Shown here piece after piece: positions 39,214 through 46,913 of a stretch of DNA of 59,475 nt (position 1 is its first letter; every line of letters begins with the position of its first letter). The notes under the pieces are model-generated. The model was not told the DNA's origin and searched no databases. It worked only from the letters and a program-made list of their open reading frames with translations. The position numbers were made by a program, and so were the translations under genes. The stretch comes from an uncultured Bacteroidales bacterium (lineage in GTDB: Bacteria > Bacteroidota > Bacteroidia > Bacteroidales > UBA932), in assembly GCA_905234475.1 (NCBI GenBank), contig CAJOHX010000025.1, positions 1-59,475 of the forward strand, read 5' to 3'.

Positions 39214-40659
39214 ATGAGACTCATGAAGAAAATCGTCATCGCGTGCATGGTGGCCGTCGTGGCGGCTGCTTGCCAGAAAGAGGCTCCCGCGAGCCTGAGC
39301 ATGCTCAGTTCTGTCCTGCTGTATGATTCCCAGGGTGGGACGCAGGATATTTCTTTCAAGACCAACCGGAGCTGGTCCATCCGCTCCGATGCTGACTGGG
39401 CCACCGTGACCCCGGCGTCCGGCAGCTCCTCCGATTCCTACCAGGTCGTGACCGTCTCGGCGACGGAGAACGCCGACGAGGCCGAGCGGACGGCGACCCT
39501 GACCGTGGTGGCCGGCGAGAAGTCCGCCCAGGTCGCGCTCAAGCAGGCGGGCAAACCCGCAGCGCCGCCCCAGCAGCGAATGACCATCAGCGAGTTCAAG
39601 AACAAAAAGGCCGACGACAGCACCTGGTACGAGCTGACGGGTGTGATCTCTTCCCAGCCGGAAGAGAAGTACGGCAATTTCTTCATGACGGACGAGTCGG
39701 GCTATGTGTATGTGTACGGCCTCTGCGAGAAGAAGGTGGACAAGAACGACCAGTCCTTCTCCAAACTGAGCCTGAAGCCCGGCGACAAGGTCACGATCAT
39801 GACCCTGCGCAGCGAGTACAACGATGCCCCGCAGGCCGGCGGCACCATCCCGGCCTACTTCGTGTCCAAACAGGAGGGCACGTACCGTTATGGCCAGAAA
39901 TACGCCGCCACTACAGCCAAGTGGATGGAACTCCCGGCCACTTCCGCTTCGGACGGCCAGGACCTGCTGGTCCACCGTTTCCAGGACGGCTCGCGCAGCT
40001 ATGCCGCCTATTACGACTATGACCACCTCGTTTCTTCCTGGGTGGCCTACCCGCTCCACGGCGGCAACATCGGCAGCGGCAAGCGCATGGAGGAATCCAG
40101 CTTCCCGATGGACCCGCTTCTGTCCCGCAGCCAGCAGGCGTATCTCCCGAGGGGCTACAAGGAAGGCAATGCCGGCAAGTATGACCGCGGCCACCAGATC
40201 CCTTCGGCCGACCGGCTTGACTGGCGCGTGAACCTCGAGACTTTCTTCAGCACCAACATGACCCCGCAGGACAACGGGCTCAACTCCAATGCCTGGGGTG
40301 TGCTCGAGGACAAGGTGCGCAACTGGGCGAAGAAGTCGGACACCCTCTATGTCGTCACGGGCTGCTCCGTGGCCGGCAGCACCAGTTATGTCCTGGATGC
40401 CGACGACAAGAAGGTGACCGTGCCGATGGGCTACTACAAGGCCTTGCTGCGCCTGTCCGACGGGGAGTATACCGCAGCCGCTTTCTGGTTTGAGAACAAA
40501 GCGAACAACGCCACCAGCATCCAGAAGTCGATGTCCATGAGCGTCGACGAACTGGAGGAGAAGGTCGGCGTCGATTTCTTCGTGAACCTTCCCGCCGACA
40601 AGCAGAAGGAAGTCGAGGCGCAGAAGCCTGCCGACGTCGGCTGGTGGTGGAACAACTAA
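39214..40659 (+). CDS. NUC1-type DNA/RNA non-specific endonuclease lipoprotein
   Basis: A 481-aa lipoprotein (VAVVAAAC, Cys20). Modules: a BACON-like Ig domain (about 30-112), an OB-like domain (about 123-218, YELTGVISSQPEEKYGN then FFMTDESGYVYVYGL), and a NUC1 nuclease domain (about 245-470) with the catalytic DRGH at 324-327 (YDRGHQIPSAD) and a likely metal-binding Asn in FFSTNMTPQDNGLN. These enzymes cut DNA and RNA with one metal ion. Anchored at the surface, it could degrade external nucleic acid for the neighbouring receptor. An ATG at 39223 (MKKIVIACMV) is an alternative start and fits the promoter slightly better. Confidence 0.92.
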   Translation: MRLMKKIVIACMVAVVAAACQKEAPASLSMLSSVLLYDSQGGTQDISFKTNRSWSIRSDADWATVTPASGSSSDSYQVVTVSATENADEAERTATLTVVAGEKSAQVALKQAGKPAAPPQQRMTISEFKNKKADDSTWYELTGVISSQPEEKYGNFFMTDESGYVYVYGLCEKKVDKNDQSFSKLSLKPGDKVTIMTLRSEYNDAPQAGGTIPAYFVSKQEGTYRYGQKYAATTAKWMELPATSASDGQDLLVHRFQDGSRSYAAYYDYDHLVSSWVAYPLHGGNIGSGKRMEESSFPMDPLLSRSQQAYLPRGYKEGNAGKYDRGHQIPSADRLDWRVNLETFFSTNMTPQDNGLNSNAWGVLEDKVRNWAKKSDTLYVVTGCSVAGSTSYVLDADDKKVTVPMGYYKALLRLSDGEYTAAAFWFENKANNATSIQKSMSMSVDELEEKVGVDFFVNLPADKQKEVEAQKPADVGWWWNN

Positions 40660-40660
40660 C

Positions 40661-40690
40661 CGTCATTCGCCGGCTTGACCGGCGAATCTC
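40661..40690. repeat. Intergenic hairpin of the CGTCATT...AATCTC family
   Basis: CGTC, then ATTCGCCGG-cttga-CCGGCGAAT (perfect 9-bp stem), then CTC. It starts right after the stop of the nuclease gene. The same layout occurs at 45854-45881 and inside atpG at 6733-6760, and a related one at 51775-51800. Confidence 0.9.
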
Positions 40691-40697
40691 CAAATAG

Positions 40698-41141
40698 ATG
40701 ATTATGAAGAAGCTTGTTGTTATTATCGTTTCCTTCCTGCTTCTGGCAGCTGGTTCCGCTTTTGCCCAGAAGCAGACCTACGCCGTCACGTATTCCGGCT
40801 GGGGCCGCCTGGAGGTCCGCGCCAAGACGAACGGAATTACGCCTTATGAGTCCAGGGTGTCCGAGCTGGATATCCACCGCTGGCGCAAGGCTAACGGGAC
40901 GATGGAATGGGACGACAAGCAGGTGACGATCCGCCTGCCGCGCAAGGAGATCACGTACGCCCTGCTGACCGACAGCTACGTCCATCCGGCCAAGGACGGC
41001 TGGAGCTATGTGGAGCACGTGGCCCTGGAGAACGAGCACACCATCTGCCGGGTCTGGATGTGCACCCATGAGGACGGCTCGAAGCAGTTCCTGGTCCTGA
41101 ACGGCGTCTTTGTCTATGGCTATAAACTCGTTGCAGAATGA
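40698..41141 (+). CDS. Small secreted protein of unknown function
   Basis: A 147-aa protein with signal peptide (KLVVIIVSFLLLAAGSAFAQ). Beta-rich mature part (YAVTYSGWGRLEVRAKTNG, KQVTIRLPRKEITYALLTDS). I recognise no family. The ATG at 40704 (MKKLVVIIVS) is an equally good start. Its stop overlaps the start of the EEP gene by 4 bases, so the two are coupled, and it lies in the same cluster as the nuclease. Confidence 0.78.
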   Translation: MIMKKLVVIIVSFLLLAAGSAFAQKQTYAVTYSGWGRLEVRAKTNGITPYESRVSELDIHRWRKANGTMEWDDKQVTIRLPRKEITYALLTDSYVHPAKDGWSYVEHVALENEHTICRVWMCTHEDGSKQFLVLNGVFVYGYKLVAE

Positions 41142-42217
41142 TGAGAAGGTTCGCTGTCATCGCGCTGTCTGCCGCGCTGGTCCTGCTCGGGGCCTGTACG
41201 CAGACCATCCCCGACGATGCCTACGTGGTCGGATTCTACAACGTCGAAAACCTTTTTGACACGGTCCACGACCGCGGCAAGAACGACCAGGCCTTTACGC
41301 CCGGCGGCGAGAACGCCTGGACGGAGGACAAGTATGAGAAGAAGCTCTCCAACATCGCCACGGTGATCCGGGCGATGTCGGAGAAGAACGGCCGCTGGCA
41401 CACCCTGCTCGGCATGGCCGAGGTGGAGAACGACCATGTGCTGGAGGACCTCGTGGCCCGCGAAGAGATCGCCGGGGCGGGCTATAAGTTTGTCCATGTG
41501 GAGAGCCCGGACGTGCGCGGCATCGACTGCGCGCTGCTCTATCGCCCCGATCAGTTCAAGCTGCTGGACACCAAGACCCTGCCCTATGATTTCAACACCA
41601 AGCGGGGGATTGTGTTCGAGAAGACCCTGGAGGAGCAGCGCGAGTTCAAGACGCGCGACGTGCTCCGGGTCCGCGGCGAGCTGGACGGCGAAATGATGGC
41701 CGTATACGTATGTCACTGGCCTTCGCGCACCGGCGAGAAGGGGAGCGACCTGCGCTGCCGCGCCGCGGAGATCGTCCACGACGACATCGTGGCCCTGGAG
41801 AAGAAGTATCCGGGCATCAACGTCATCGTGATGGGCGACATGAACGACAACCCGGAGGACGAGTGCATGGCGGTGTGGCTGCAGGGCCGCGAGACCATCG
41901 AAGAGATGGCGGCCGGAGACCTCTTCTCCCCGTTCCTGCGCATGCACAAGGACGGCTTCGGCACGGAGGAGTACCACGGCGAGTGGAACATCTTCGACTG
42001 CATCTTCGTCAACGGCGCCCTGACCGACACGGAGGCCGCCGGCAGCCTGCACATCCTCAAGAGCGATCCCTTCCACTACGGCTACGTCTTCGACCCGCCC
42101 TTCCTCACCCAGCAGGAGGGCCGCTACGCCGGCACCCCCTTCCGGACCTTCTCCGGCGGGCAGTTCATCGACGGCTACTCCGACCATTATCCCACGTATA
42201 TCATCATCAGTAAATAA
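41138..42217 (+). CDS. Endonuclease/exonuclease/phosphatase (DNase I-like) family lipoprotein
   Basis: A 359-aa lipoprotein (AALVLLGAC, Cys20). The EEP fold is clear: GFYNVENLFDT, LGMAEVENDHVLEDL (metal-binding Glu), VIVMGDMNDNPED, and YSDHYPTYI at the end (catalytic Asp-His pair). The family hydrolyses phosphodiester or phosphate bonds in nucleic acids, sugars or lipids. Next to a NUC1 nuclease, OB-like proteins and a TonB receptor, a nuclease or nucleotide phosphatase at the surface or in the periplasm is the likely role. It abuts the M3 peptidase gene with no gap. Confidence 0.88.
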   Translation: MMRRFAVIALSAALVLLGACTQTIPDDAYVVGFYNVENLFDTVHDRGKNDQAFTPGGENAWTEDKYEKKLSNIATVIRAMSEKNGRWHTLLGMAEVENDHVLEDLVAREEIAGAGYKFVHVESPDVRGIDCALLYRPDQFKLLDTKTLPYDFNTKRGIVFEKTLEEQREFKTRDVLRVRGELDGEMMAVYVCHWPSRTGEKGSDLRCRAAEIVHDDIVALEKKYPGINVIVMGDMNDNPEDECMAVWLQGRETIEEMAAGDLFSPFLRMHKDGFGTEEYHGEWNIFDCIFVNGALTDTEAAGSLHILKSDPFHYGYVFDPPFLTQQEGRYAGTPFRTFSGGQFIDGYSDHYPTYIIISK

Positions 42218-44218
42218 ATGAAAAGAATCCTTGCTTTCGCAGCCATCATCCTTGCCATGACAGCCTGCAACAACCGCGAAAACCCCTTCCTGACGGAATG
42301 GGACACCCCCTACGGCATCCCGCCTTTTGAAAAGATCCTTCCCTCCGACTATATTCCCGCCGTCAAGGCCGGCATCGAGCAGCAGGTCGCCGAGATCGAC
42401 GCGATCACGGCCAACCCGGACGCGCCGACCTTCGAGAACACCATCGTCCCGCTGGAGCTTTCCGGCAAGATCCTCTCCAAGGTCGTGGGCGTGTTCTACA
42501 ACGTGACCGAGACCGACCGCACCGACGAGCTGGCCGCCGTGGAGGAGGAGCTCATCCCGCTGATGAGCGAGCATGAGAACAACATTTCCTTCAACAAGGC
42601 GCTCTACAACCGCATCGCCGCCGTCTACAACACCGACCAGAGCGGCCTGACGCGCGAGCAGCAGATGGTGCTGAAGAAGCGCTACGAGGCCTTCGAGCGC
42701 GAGGGCATCGGCCTGCCGGAGGAGCAGCAGGCCCGCCTGCGCCAGATCAACGCGGACATCGCCGCCAAGACGCAGAAGATCGGCAACAACATCCTCGCCG
42801 AGTCCAACGATTTCCTCGAGAAGTTCGGCTTCAGCGTGGCTGCCTATCCCGACAAGATGACCACCACGGAGGACCGCGAGCTGCGCCGCCAGTACAACGA
42901 GGCCTATACGTCCCGCGGCCACCGCGGCAATGAATTCGACAACCGCCAGCTTCTGCTGGAGGTGCTCGACCTGCGCGCCGAGAAGGCGAAGATCCTGGGC
43001 TATCCCAACGCCGCGGCCTACATCCTCGCCAACAAGATGGCGGGCGACACCAAGACCGTGGACAGCTTCCTTGACGGCATCATGAAGGCCGCCGTGGCCC
43101 GCGCCAAGACGGAACTGGCCGACATGCAGGCCGTGATGGACCAGGAGGTCAAGGCGGGCAAGCTCCCTGCCGGCTCCAAGATCGAGCCCTGGGACTGGTG
43201 GTATTACGCCGAGAAGGTCCGCAAGGCCAAATACGACCTGGACGAGGACGCGACGAAGCCGTATTTCCACATCGACAATGTCGTGAACGGCATCTTTACC
43301 AACGCGCACATCCTCTACGGCGTGAACTTCGAGAAGCTGGAGAACGTCCCGGTCTACAATCCGGAGGTCCGCGCATACAAGGTCACGGCTGAGGACGGGT
43401 CGCTGCTGGGCATCTTCACGACCGACTATAAGCCCCGCGCCAGCAAGCGCGGCGGCGCCTGGATGAACAACGTCCGCGAGCAGTACGTCGAGGCCGACGG
43501 CACGGTGGTCCGCCCGATCATCGTGAACGTCTGCAATTTCTCTGACGACTACCTCTCCATCGACGAGGTGGAGACCGCCTTCCACGAGTTCGGCCACGCC
43601 CTGCACGGGCTGCTGACGCAGTGCCACTATCCTTCGGTGAGCGGCACCAGCGTGACGCGCGACTTCGTGGAGATGTTCTCGCAGTTCAACGAGAACTGGG
43701 CTTTCCAGCCTTCGCTGCTGGCGCAGTATGCCAAGAACGCCGCCGGCGAACCCATCCCCGCCGAACTGGTACAGAAGATCCTCAAGGCCAAGCAGTTCAA
43801 CCAGGGCTTCATGACCACCGAGCTCTGCGCTGCGTCCATTCTGGACATGCGCTGGCATGAGCTCACCACCACGAAGGGCGTGGACATCGACGCCTTCGAG
43901 AAGAAGATCGCGGAGCAGATCGGCCTGATCCCGGAGATCACCTACCGCTACCGCTCGACCTACTTCAACCACATCTTCTCCAGCGGCTATGCCGCCGGCT
44001 ACTACGGCTACCTCTGGGCAGAGGTCCTGGACAAGGATGCGTTCAGCATCTTCGCCGCCTCGCCGAAGGGCCCGTACGACCTGGATCTGGCGAAGAAGTT
44101 CAAGGAGACCTTCCTGGAGAAGGGCGGCAGCGAGGAGCCGATGACGCTCTACAAGAGCTTCGCCGGCCGCGAGCCCGACTCCCAGGCCATGCTCCGCGGC
44201 CGCGGCCTTATCGACTAG
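42218..44218 (+). CDS. M3-family metallopeptidase (dipeptidyl carboxypeptidase type), lipoprotein
   Basis: A 666-aa zinc peptidase with a lipoprotein signal (IILAMTAC, Cys17). The zinc motif HEFGH is at residues 456-460 (ETAFHEFGHALHGLL), with the third ligand Glu expected in FVEMFSQFNENW. Further family marks are the C-terminal YRYRSTYFNHIFSSGYAAGYYGYLW. Dcp-type enzymes remove C-terminal dipeptides from oligopeptides, here probably in the periplasm. It starts directly after the EEP stop and ends before a strong terminator. Confidence 0.94.
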   Translation: MKRILAFAAIILAMTACNNRENPFLTEWDTPYGIPPFEKILPSDYIPAVKAGIEQQVAEIDAITANPDAPTFENTIVPLELSGKILSKVVGVFYNVTETDRTDELAAVEEELIPLMSEHENNISFNKALYNRIAAVYNTDQSGLTREQQMVLKKRYEAFEREGIGLPEEQQARLRQINADIAAKTQKIGNNILAESNDFLEKFGFSVAAYPDKMTTTEDRELRRQYNEAYTSRGHRGNEFDNRQLLLEVLDLRAEKAKILGYPNAAAYILANKMAGDTKTVDSFLDGIMKAAVARAKTELADMQAVMDQEVKAGKLPAGSKIEPWDWWYYAEKVRKAKYDLDEDATKPYFHIDNVVNGIFTNAHILYGVNFEKLENVPVYNPEVRAYKVTAEDGSLLGIFTTDYKPRASKRGGAWMNNVREQYVEADGTVVRPIIVNVCNFSDDYLSIDEVETAFHEFGHALHGLLTQCHYPSVSGTSVTRDFVEMFSQFNENWAFQPSLLAQYAKNAAGEPIPAELVQKILKAKQFNQGFMTTELCAASILDMRWHELTTTKGVDIDAFEKKIAEQIGLIPEITYRYRSTYFNHIFSSGYAAGYYGYLWAEVLDKDAFSIFAASPKGPYDLDLAKKFKETFLEKGGSEEPMTLYKSFAGREPDSQAMLRGRGLID

Positions 44219-44252
44219 TTTGCATTCCACAACGCCAACGCGCGGCACAAAT

Positions 44253-44290
44253 AAAACAACTCCGGGATTTCGTCCCGGAGTTGTTTTTTT
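44253..44290. terminator. Bidirectional terminator between the M3 peptidase gene and gpmI
   Basis: A perfect 15-bp stem (AAAACAACTCCGGGA and its complement) with loop TTTCG, followed by T residues on the plus strand and, because of the A-run, on the minus strand too. It separates convergent genes. Confidence 0.94.
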
Positions 44291-44302
44291 CGTAGCTGAC
44301 AG

Positions 44303-45826
44303 TTAGATCAGCGGCTCGGCGGTCATCGCGGCGGGCTGCGGAATCCCCATTAGCTTAAGGATGGTCGGTGCCACGTTGCACAGGGCGCCGTCCTTTACTG
44401 TCTTCACGGCGTCGCCGGCGTTGATCACGACGAACTGCACCGTGTTGAGGGAGTGCGCCGTGTTCGGCGTGCCGTCCGGGTTGACCTCGAAGTCGGCGTT
44501 GCCGTGGTCGGCGGTCAGCAGGACCACGTAATCGTGGGCGATCGCAGCGTCCACCACCTTTCCGACGAGCTTGTCGATGCACGCGACGGCGCGGGTCACG
44601 GAGTTGTACACGCCCGTATGGCCCACCATGTCACCGTTGGCAAAGTTCAGGATGATCATGTCCTCGACCTCCGAGTTGATCTTATCGATCAGCTTCTCGG
44701 CCACCTCGGGGGCGCTCATCTGCGGCAGCATGTCGTAGGTCGGCACCTTCGGGGAATTCACGAGGATCCGGTCCTCGCCTTCGAACTGCAGCTCGCGGCC
44801 GCCGTTGAAGAAGAAGGTCACGTGGGCGTATTTCTCCGTCTCGGCGATGCGCAGCTGGCGCTTGCCGGCCTTGGAGACCGTCTCGCCAAGGGTGTCGTTC
44901 ACCAGCTCCTTGTCGAAGAGGATGTGCACGCCGGTGAAGGAGGCGTCGTACGGGGTGAGGCAGCAGTAGTACAGCGGAAGGGTCTTCATCCCCTCTTCCG
45001 GCATGTCCTTCTGCGTCAGGACGGTGGTCAGCTCACGCGCGCGGTCGTTGCGGAAATTGTAGAAGATGATGGCGTCGCCCTCCTCGACCTTGGCGAGGGG
45101 TGCGCCGGCGGCGTCGGTGATGACGATCGGCTTGACGAACTCGTCGGTCACGTCGGCGTCGTAGGACGCCTGGATGCCCTCCAGGGCGGACTTGTACGCG
45201 GCGCCCTTGCCTTCGACCAGCAGGTCATAGGCCTCCTTCACGCGGTTCCAGCGCTTGTCGCGGTCCATCGCATAGAAGCGGCCGCACACGGAAGCGATCT
45301 TGCCGGTGCTCTCCGCCATCTTCTGTTCCAGCTCCTCAAGGAAGCCCTTGCCGCTGCGCGGGTCCGTGTCGCGGCCGTCCATGAAGGCGTGCACGAAGAC
45401 CTTGTCCAGCTCATACTCCTTCGCCACGCGGAGGAACTCGTACACGTGCTCCAGGGAGGAGTGCACGCCGCCGTGGGAGGTGAGACCCATCAGGTGGAGC
45501 TTCTTGCCGGAGCTTTTGACGTAGTCGAAGACCGCCTTGATCTCGGCGTTCTCCAGGAACTTGTGGTCGCGGACCGCCATGTTGATCTTGACGAGGTCCT
45601 GGTAGACCACGCGGCCGGCGCCCAGGTTCATGTGGCCGACCTCGGAGTTGCCCATCTGCCCGTCCGGCAGGCCGACATACTCGCCGCAGGCCTGCAGGTG
45701 GCCGTAGGGATATTTCGCACGCAGGCCGTCAATCACCGGCGTGCCCTGCGTGAAGATGGCGTTGGAATAATTGTGTTCACCCTCGCCCCAACCGTCGAGG
45801 ATCATCAGAAGTACCTTTCTATTCAT
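44303..45826 (-). CDS. gpmI: 2,3-bisphosphoglycerate-independent phosphoglycerate mutase
   Basis: Converts 3-phosphoglycerate to 2-phosphoglycerate in glycolysis with two manganese ions. The 507-aa protein starts [16 protein letters not shown] (metal-binding Asp11), has the catalytic serine in [11 protein letters not shown] (Ser61), [21 protein letters not shown] and [11 protein letters not shown]. Length and motifs are normal. Its 5' leader of about 60 bases contains a palindromic repeat element. Confidence 0.97.
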   Translation of the reverse strand: MNRKVLLMILDGWGEGEHNYSNAIFTQGTPVIDGLRAKYPYGHLQACGEYVGLPDGQMGNSEVGHMNLGAGRVVYQDLVKINMAVRDHKFLENAEIKAVFDYVKSSGKKLHLMGLTSHGGVHSSLEHVYEFLRVAKEYELDKVFVHAFMDGRDTDPRSGKGFLEELEQKMAESTGKIASVCGRFYAMDRDKRWNRVKEAYDLLVEGKGAAYKSALEGIQASYDADVTDEFVKPIVITDAAGAPLAKVEEGDAIIFYNFRNDRARELTTVLTQKDMPEEGMKTLPLYYCCLTPYDASFTGVHILFDKELVNDTLGETVSKAGKRQLRIAETEKYAHVTFFFNGGRELQFEGEDRILVNSPKVPTYDMLPQMSAPEVAEKLIDKINSEVEDMIILNFANGDMVGHTGVYNSVTRAVACIDKLVGKVVDAAIAHDYVVLLTADHGNADFEVNPDGTPNTAHSLNTVQFVVINAGDAVKTVKDGALCNVAPTILKLMGIPQPAAMTAEPLI

Positions 45827-45853
45827 ATCGTTTGCTTTTTTGTATTACCTTTT

Positions 45854-45881
45854 CGTCATTCCGGGCTCGACCCGGAATCTC
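45854..45881. repeat. Hairpin of the CGTCATT...AATCTC family in the gpmI leader
   Basis: CGTC, ATTCCGGG-ctcga-CCCGGAAT (perfect 8-bp stem), CTC. It sits between the -7 box (45888-45895) and the start codon of gpmI, so it would be transcribed as part of the gpmI 5' leader, unlike the copies that follow genes. Confidence 0.88.
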
Positions 45882-45887
45882 ATCCTG

Positions 45888-45895
45888 CAAAGATA
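45888..45895 (-). promoter_or_regulatory. -7 box of gpmI
   Basis: Minus-strand TATCTTTG, an exact Bacteroidota -7 box, about 60 bases upstream of the gpmI start. No clear -33 box. Confidence 0.68.
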
Positions 45896-45900
45896 ACAAA

Positions 45901-45936
45901 AATAGGGATTGCCTCTTACGCGAAACAATCCCTATT
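45901..45936 (-). terminator. Terminator of the rnr-YtxH-holin operon
   Basis: A perfect 11-bp stem AATAGGGATTG/CAATCCCTATT with a 14-base loop. On the minus strand it runs into TTTTT. It follows the last small gene of the minus-strand operon and lies directly upstream of the gpmI promoter. Confidence 0.82.
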
Positions 45937-45954
45937 TATAAGGATTTTCAATAA

Positions 45955-46045
45955 CGGGCTTGCCTTGCGTTTGCGTTGTGGAGGGCGGAGCGGAAATTGG
46001 TTTTTCGAGCTACCGCACGAAAAATAATTTCCGGCCGCAAGCCCG
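45955..46045. repeat. Nested palindrome downstream of the small-protein operon
   Basis: Outer arms CGGGCTTGC (45955-45963) and GCAAGCCCG (46037-46045) are perfect complements. Inner arms CGGAAATTGGTTTTTCG (45991-46007) and CGAAAAATAATTTCCG (46018-46033) pair almost completely. The two-level layout resembles the other nested elements of this window, with a different sequence. Confidence 0.75.
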
Positions 46046-46052
46046 GGCGGAA

Positions 46053-46292
46053 CTATTTCGAGAGCCGTTTCTTCAGGCCCCGGATGATTCCGAGGCCGAT
46101 GCCGCTCCAGCTGAGCATGGGCACGTAGCGCTGCGCCGCGCCGAGCATCAGGTTGGCGGGCTTGTAGTGGTTCTTCAGGCGGTTGACGTCCTTCTCGAAC
46201 CCTTTGCCGGCCTTCTTGCGCCTGGCGTGGACCTCCTTGATGGCCTTGTCCAGGTCGGCCGTCGTCTTGATTTTGCCGTATTGGTTACTCAT
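46053..46292 (-). CDS. Small protein of unknown function, partner of holin-like/YtxH genes
   Basis: A 79-aa basic protein, mainly helical (KIKTTADLDKAIKEVHARRK) with a hydrophobic C-terminal half (VPMLSWSGIGLGIIRGLKK). I do not recognise a named family. It overlaps the holin-like gene by 8 bases and is the last gene of the operon. The ATG at 46292 was preferred to an upstream start that would lie deep in the neighbour. Confidence 0.75.
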   Translation of the reverse strand: MSNQYGKIKTTADLDKAIKEVHARRKKAGKGFEKDVNRLKNHYKPANLMLGAAQRYVPMLSWSGIGLGIIRGLKKRLSK

Positions 46293-46632
46293 CGCTGTCG
46301 GTATCGTAGAAGACGTCGATAAAGAGCTTGACAAAGATGTCCCGGAAGAGCTTGCCCCGGCTCACCCAGAGCGCGACCAAGACAATCAGGAAGACCCCGG
46401 CCACGATGAGCGTCCCCCAGGGCGCGCCCACCAGGCTGTTGAGCCACTGCAGCAGGGCAAAGGAGAGCAGGCCGAGCACGATGGCGACGACGACGATGAT
46501 CAGCAGATACGCAAGCGTCTGCCCCAGCGCCGTGGACAGGCCCCGGGTCGCCTTGAGCTTGGCCTCGTCGATGCGCAGGTCGGCATACTCCCGCGCCTCT
46601 TTCGCGAGTTTTTCCAGCGATTTCTCGGCCAT
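46285..46632 (-). CDS. Phage holin-like (Phage_holin_3_6 type) membrane protein
   Basis: A 115-aa protein: an amphipathic helix (EKLAKEAREYADLRIDEAKL), two membrane helices (LAYLLIIVVVAIVLGLLSFA and GTLIVAGVFLIVLVALWVS), and a short acidic tail. This is the layout of the holin superfamily III proteins, which in chromosomes occur with YtxH/DUF883-type stress proteins and are not phage lysis genes. No phage genes are nearby. It starts 6 bases after the YtxH-like gene. Confidence 0.8.
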   Translation of the reverse strand: MAEKSLEKLAKEAREYADLRIDEAKLKATRGLSTALGQTLAYLLIIVVVAIVLGLLSFALLQWLNSLVGAPWGTLIVAGVFLIVLVALWVSRGKLFRDIFVKLFIDVFYDTDSDE

Positions 46633-46638
46633 ATCCCG

Positions 46639-46899
46639 CTACTCTTCTTCGAAATCGGCAGGAGCGTCCTCCTTGGCGGCGGCCGCTTCTCTGCGGGCGG
46701 CCTGCCGGGCGGTGATGGCATCGTCCAGCTTGTCCAGCCCACGCAGGACGGCGGCGCGGCCGTTGTTGAAGGCTTCGGAGCCTTTCTCCTTGATGTCTTC
46801 GACGACTTCCTCACCCTTCTCGGTGCTGGCGAGGAGCAGCAGGGCGGCGCCGGTCACGGCACCGGCCAGAAATGCAAATAAAGAATTACCGTTGGCCAT
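46639..46899 (-). CDS. YtxH-like small envelope protein
   Basis: An 86-aa protein with one N-terminal membrane helix (FAFLAGAVTGAALLLLAST) followed by a charged helix (EKGEEVVEDIKEKGSEAFNN) and an acidic end. This is the YtxH layout (membrane anchor, then a coiled segment, general stress protein). It starts 14 bases after rnr and leads a three-gene set with the holin-like and basic proteins. Confidence 0.8.
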   Translation of the reverse strand: MANGNSLFAFLAGAVTGAALLLLASTEKGEEVVEDIKEKGSEAFNNGRAAVLRGLDKLDDAITARQAARREAAAAKEDAPADFEEE

Positions 46900-46913
46900 G
46901 GTTGTGCGATTGT

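Noticed and set aside
46285..46632. Prophage lysis gene (holin)
   Set aside because: No phage genes nearby; the neighbours are YtxH-like and housekeeping genes, and chromosomal holin-like proteins of this kind are common.
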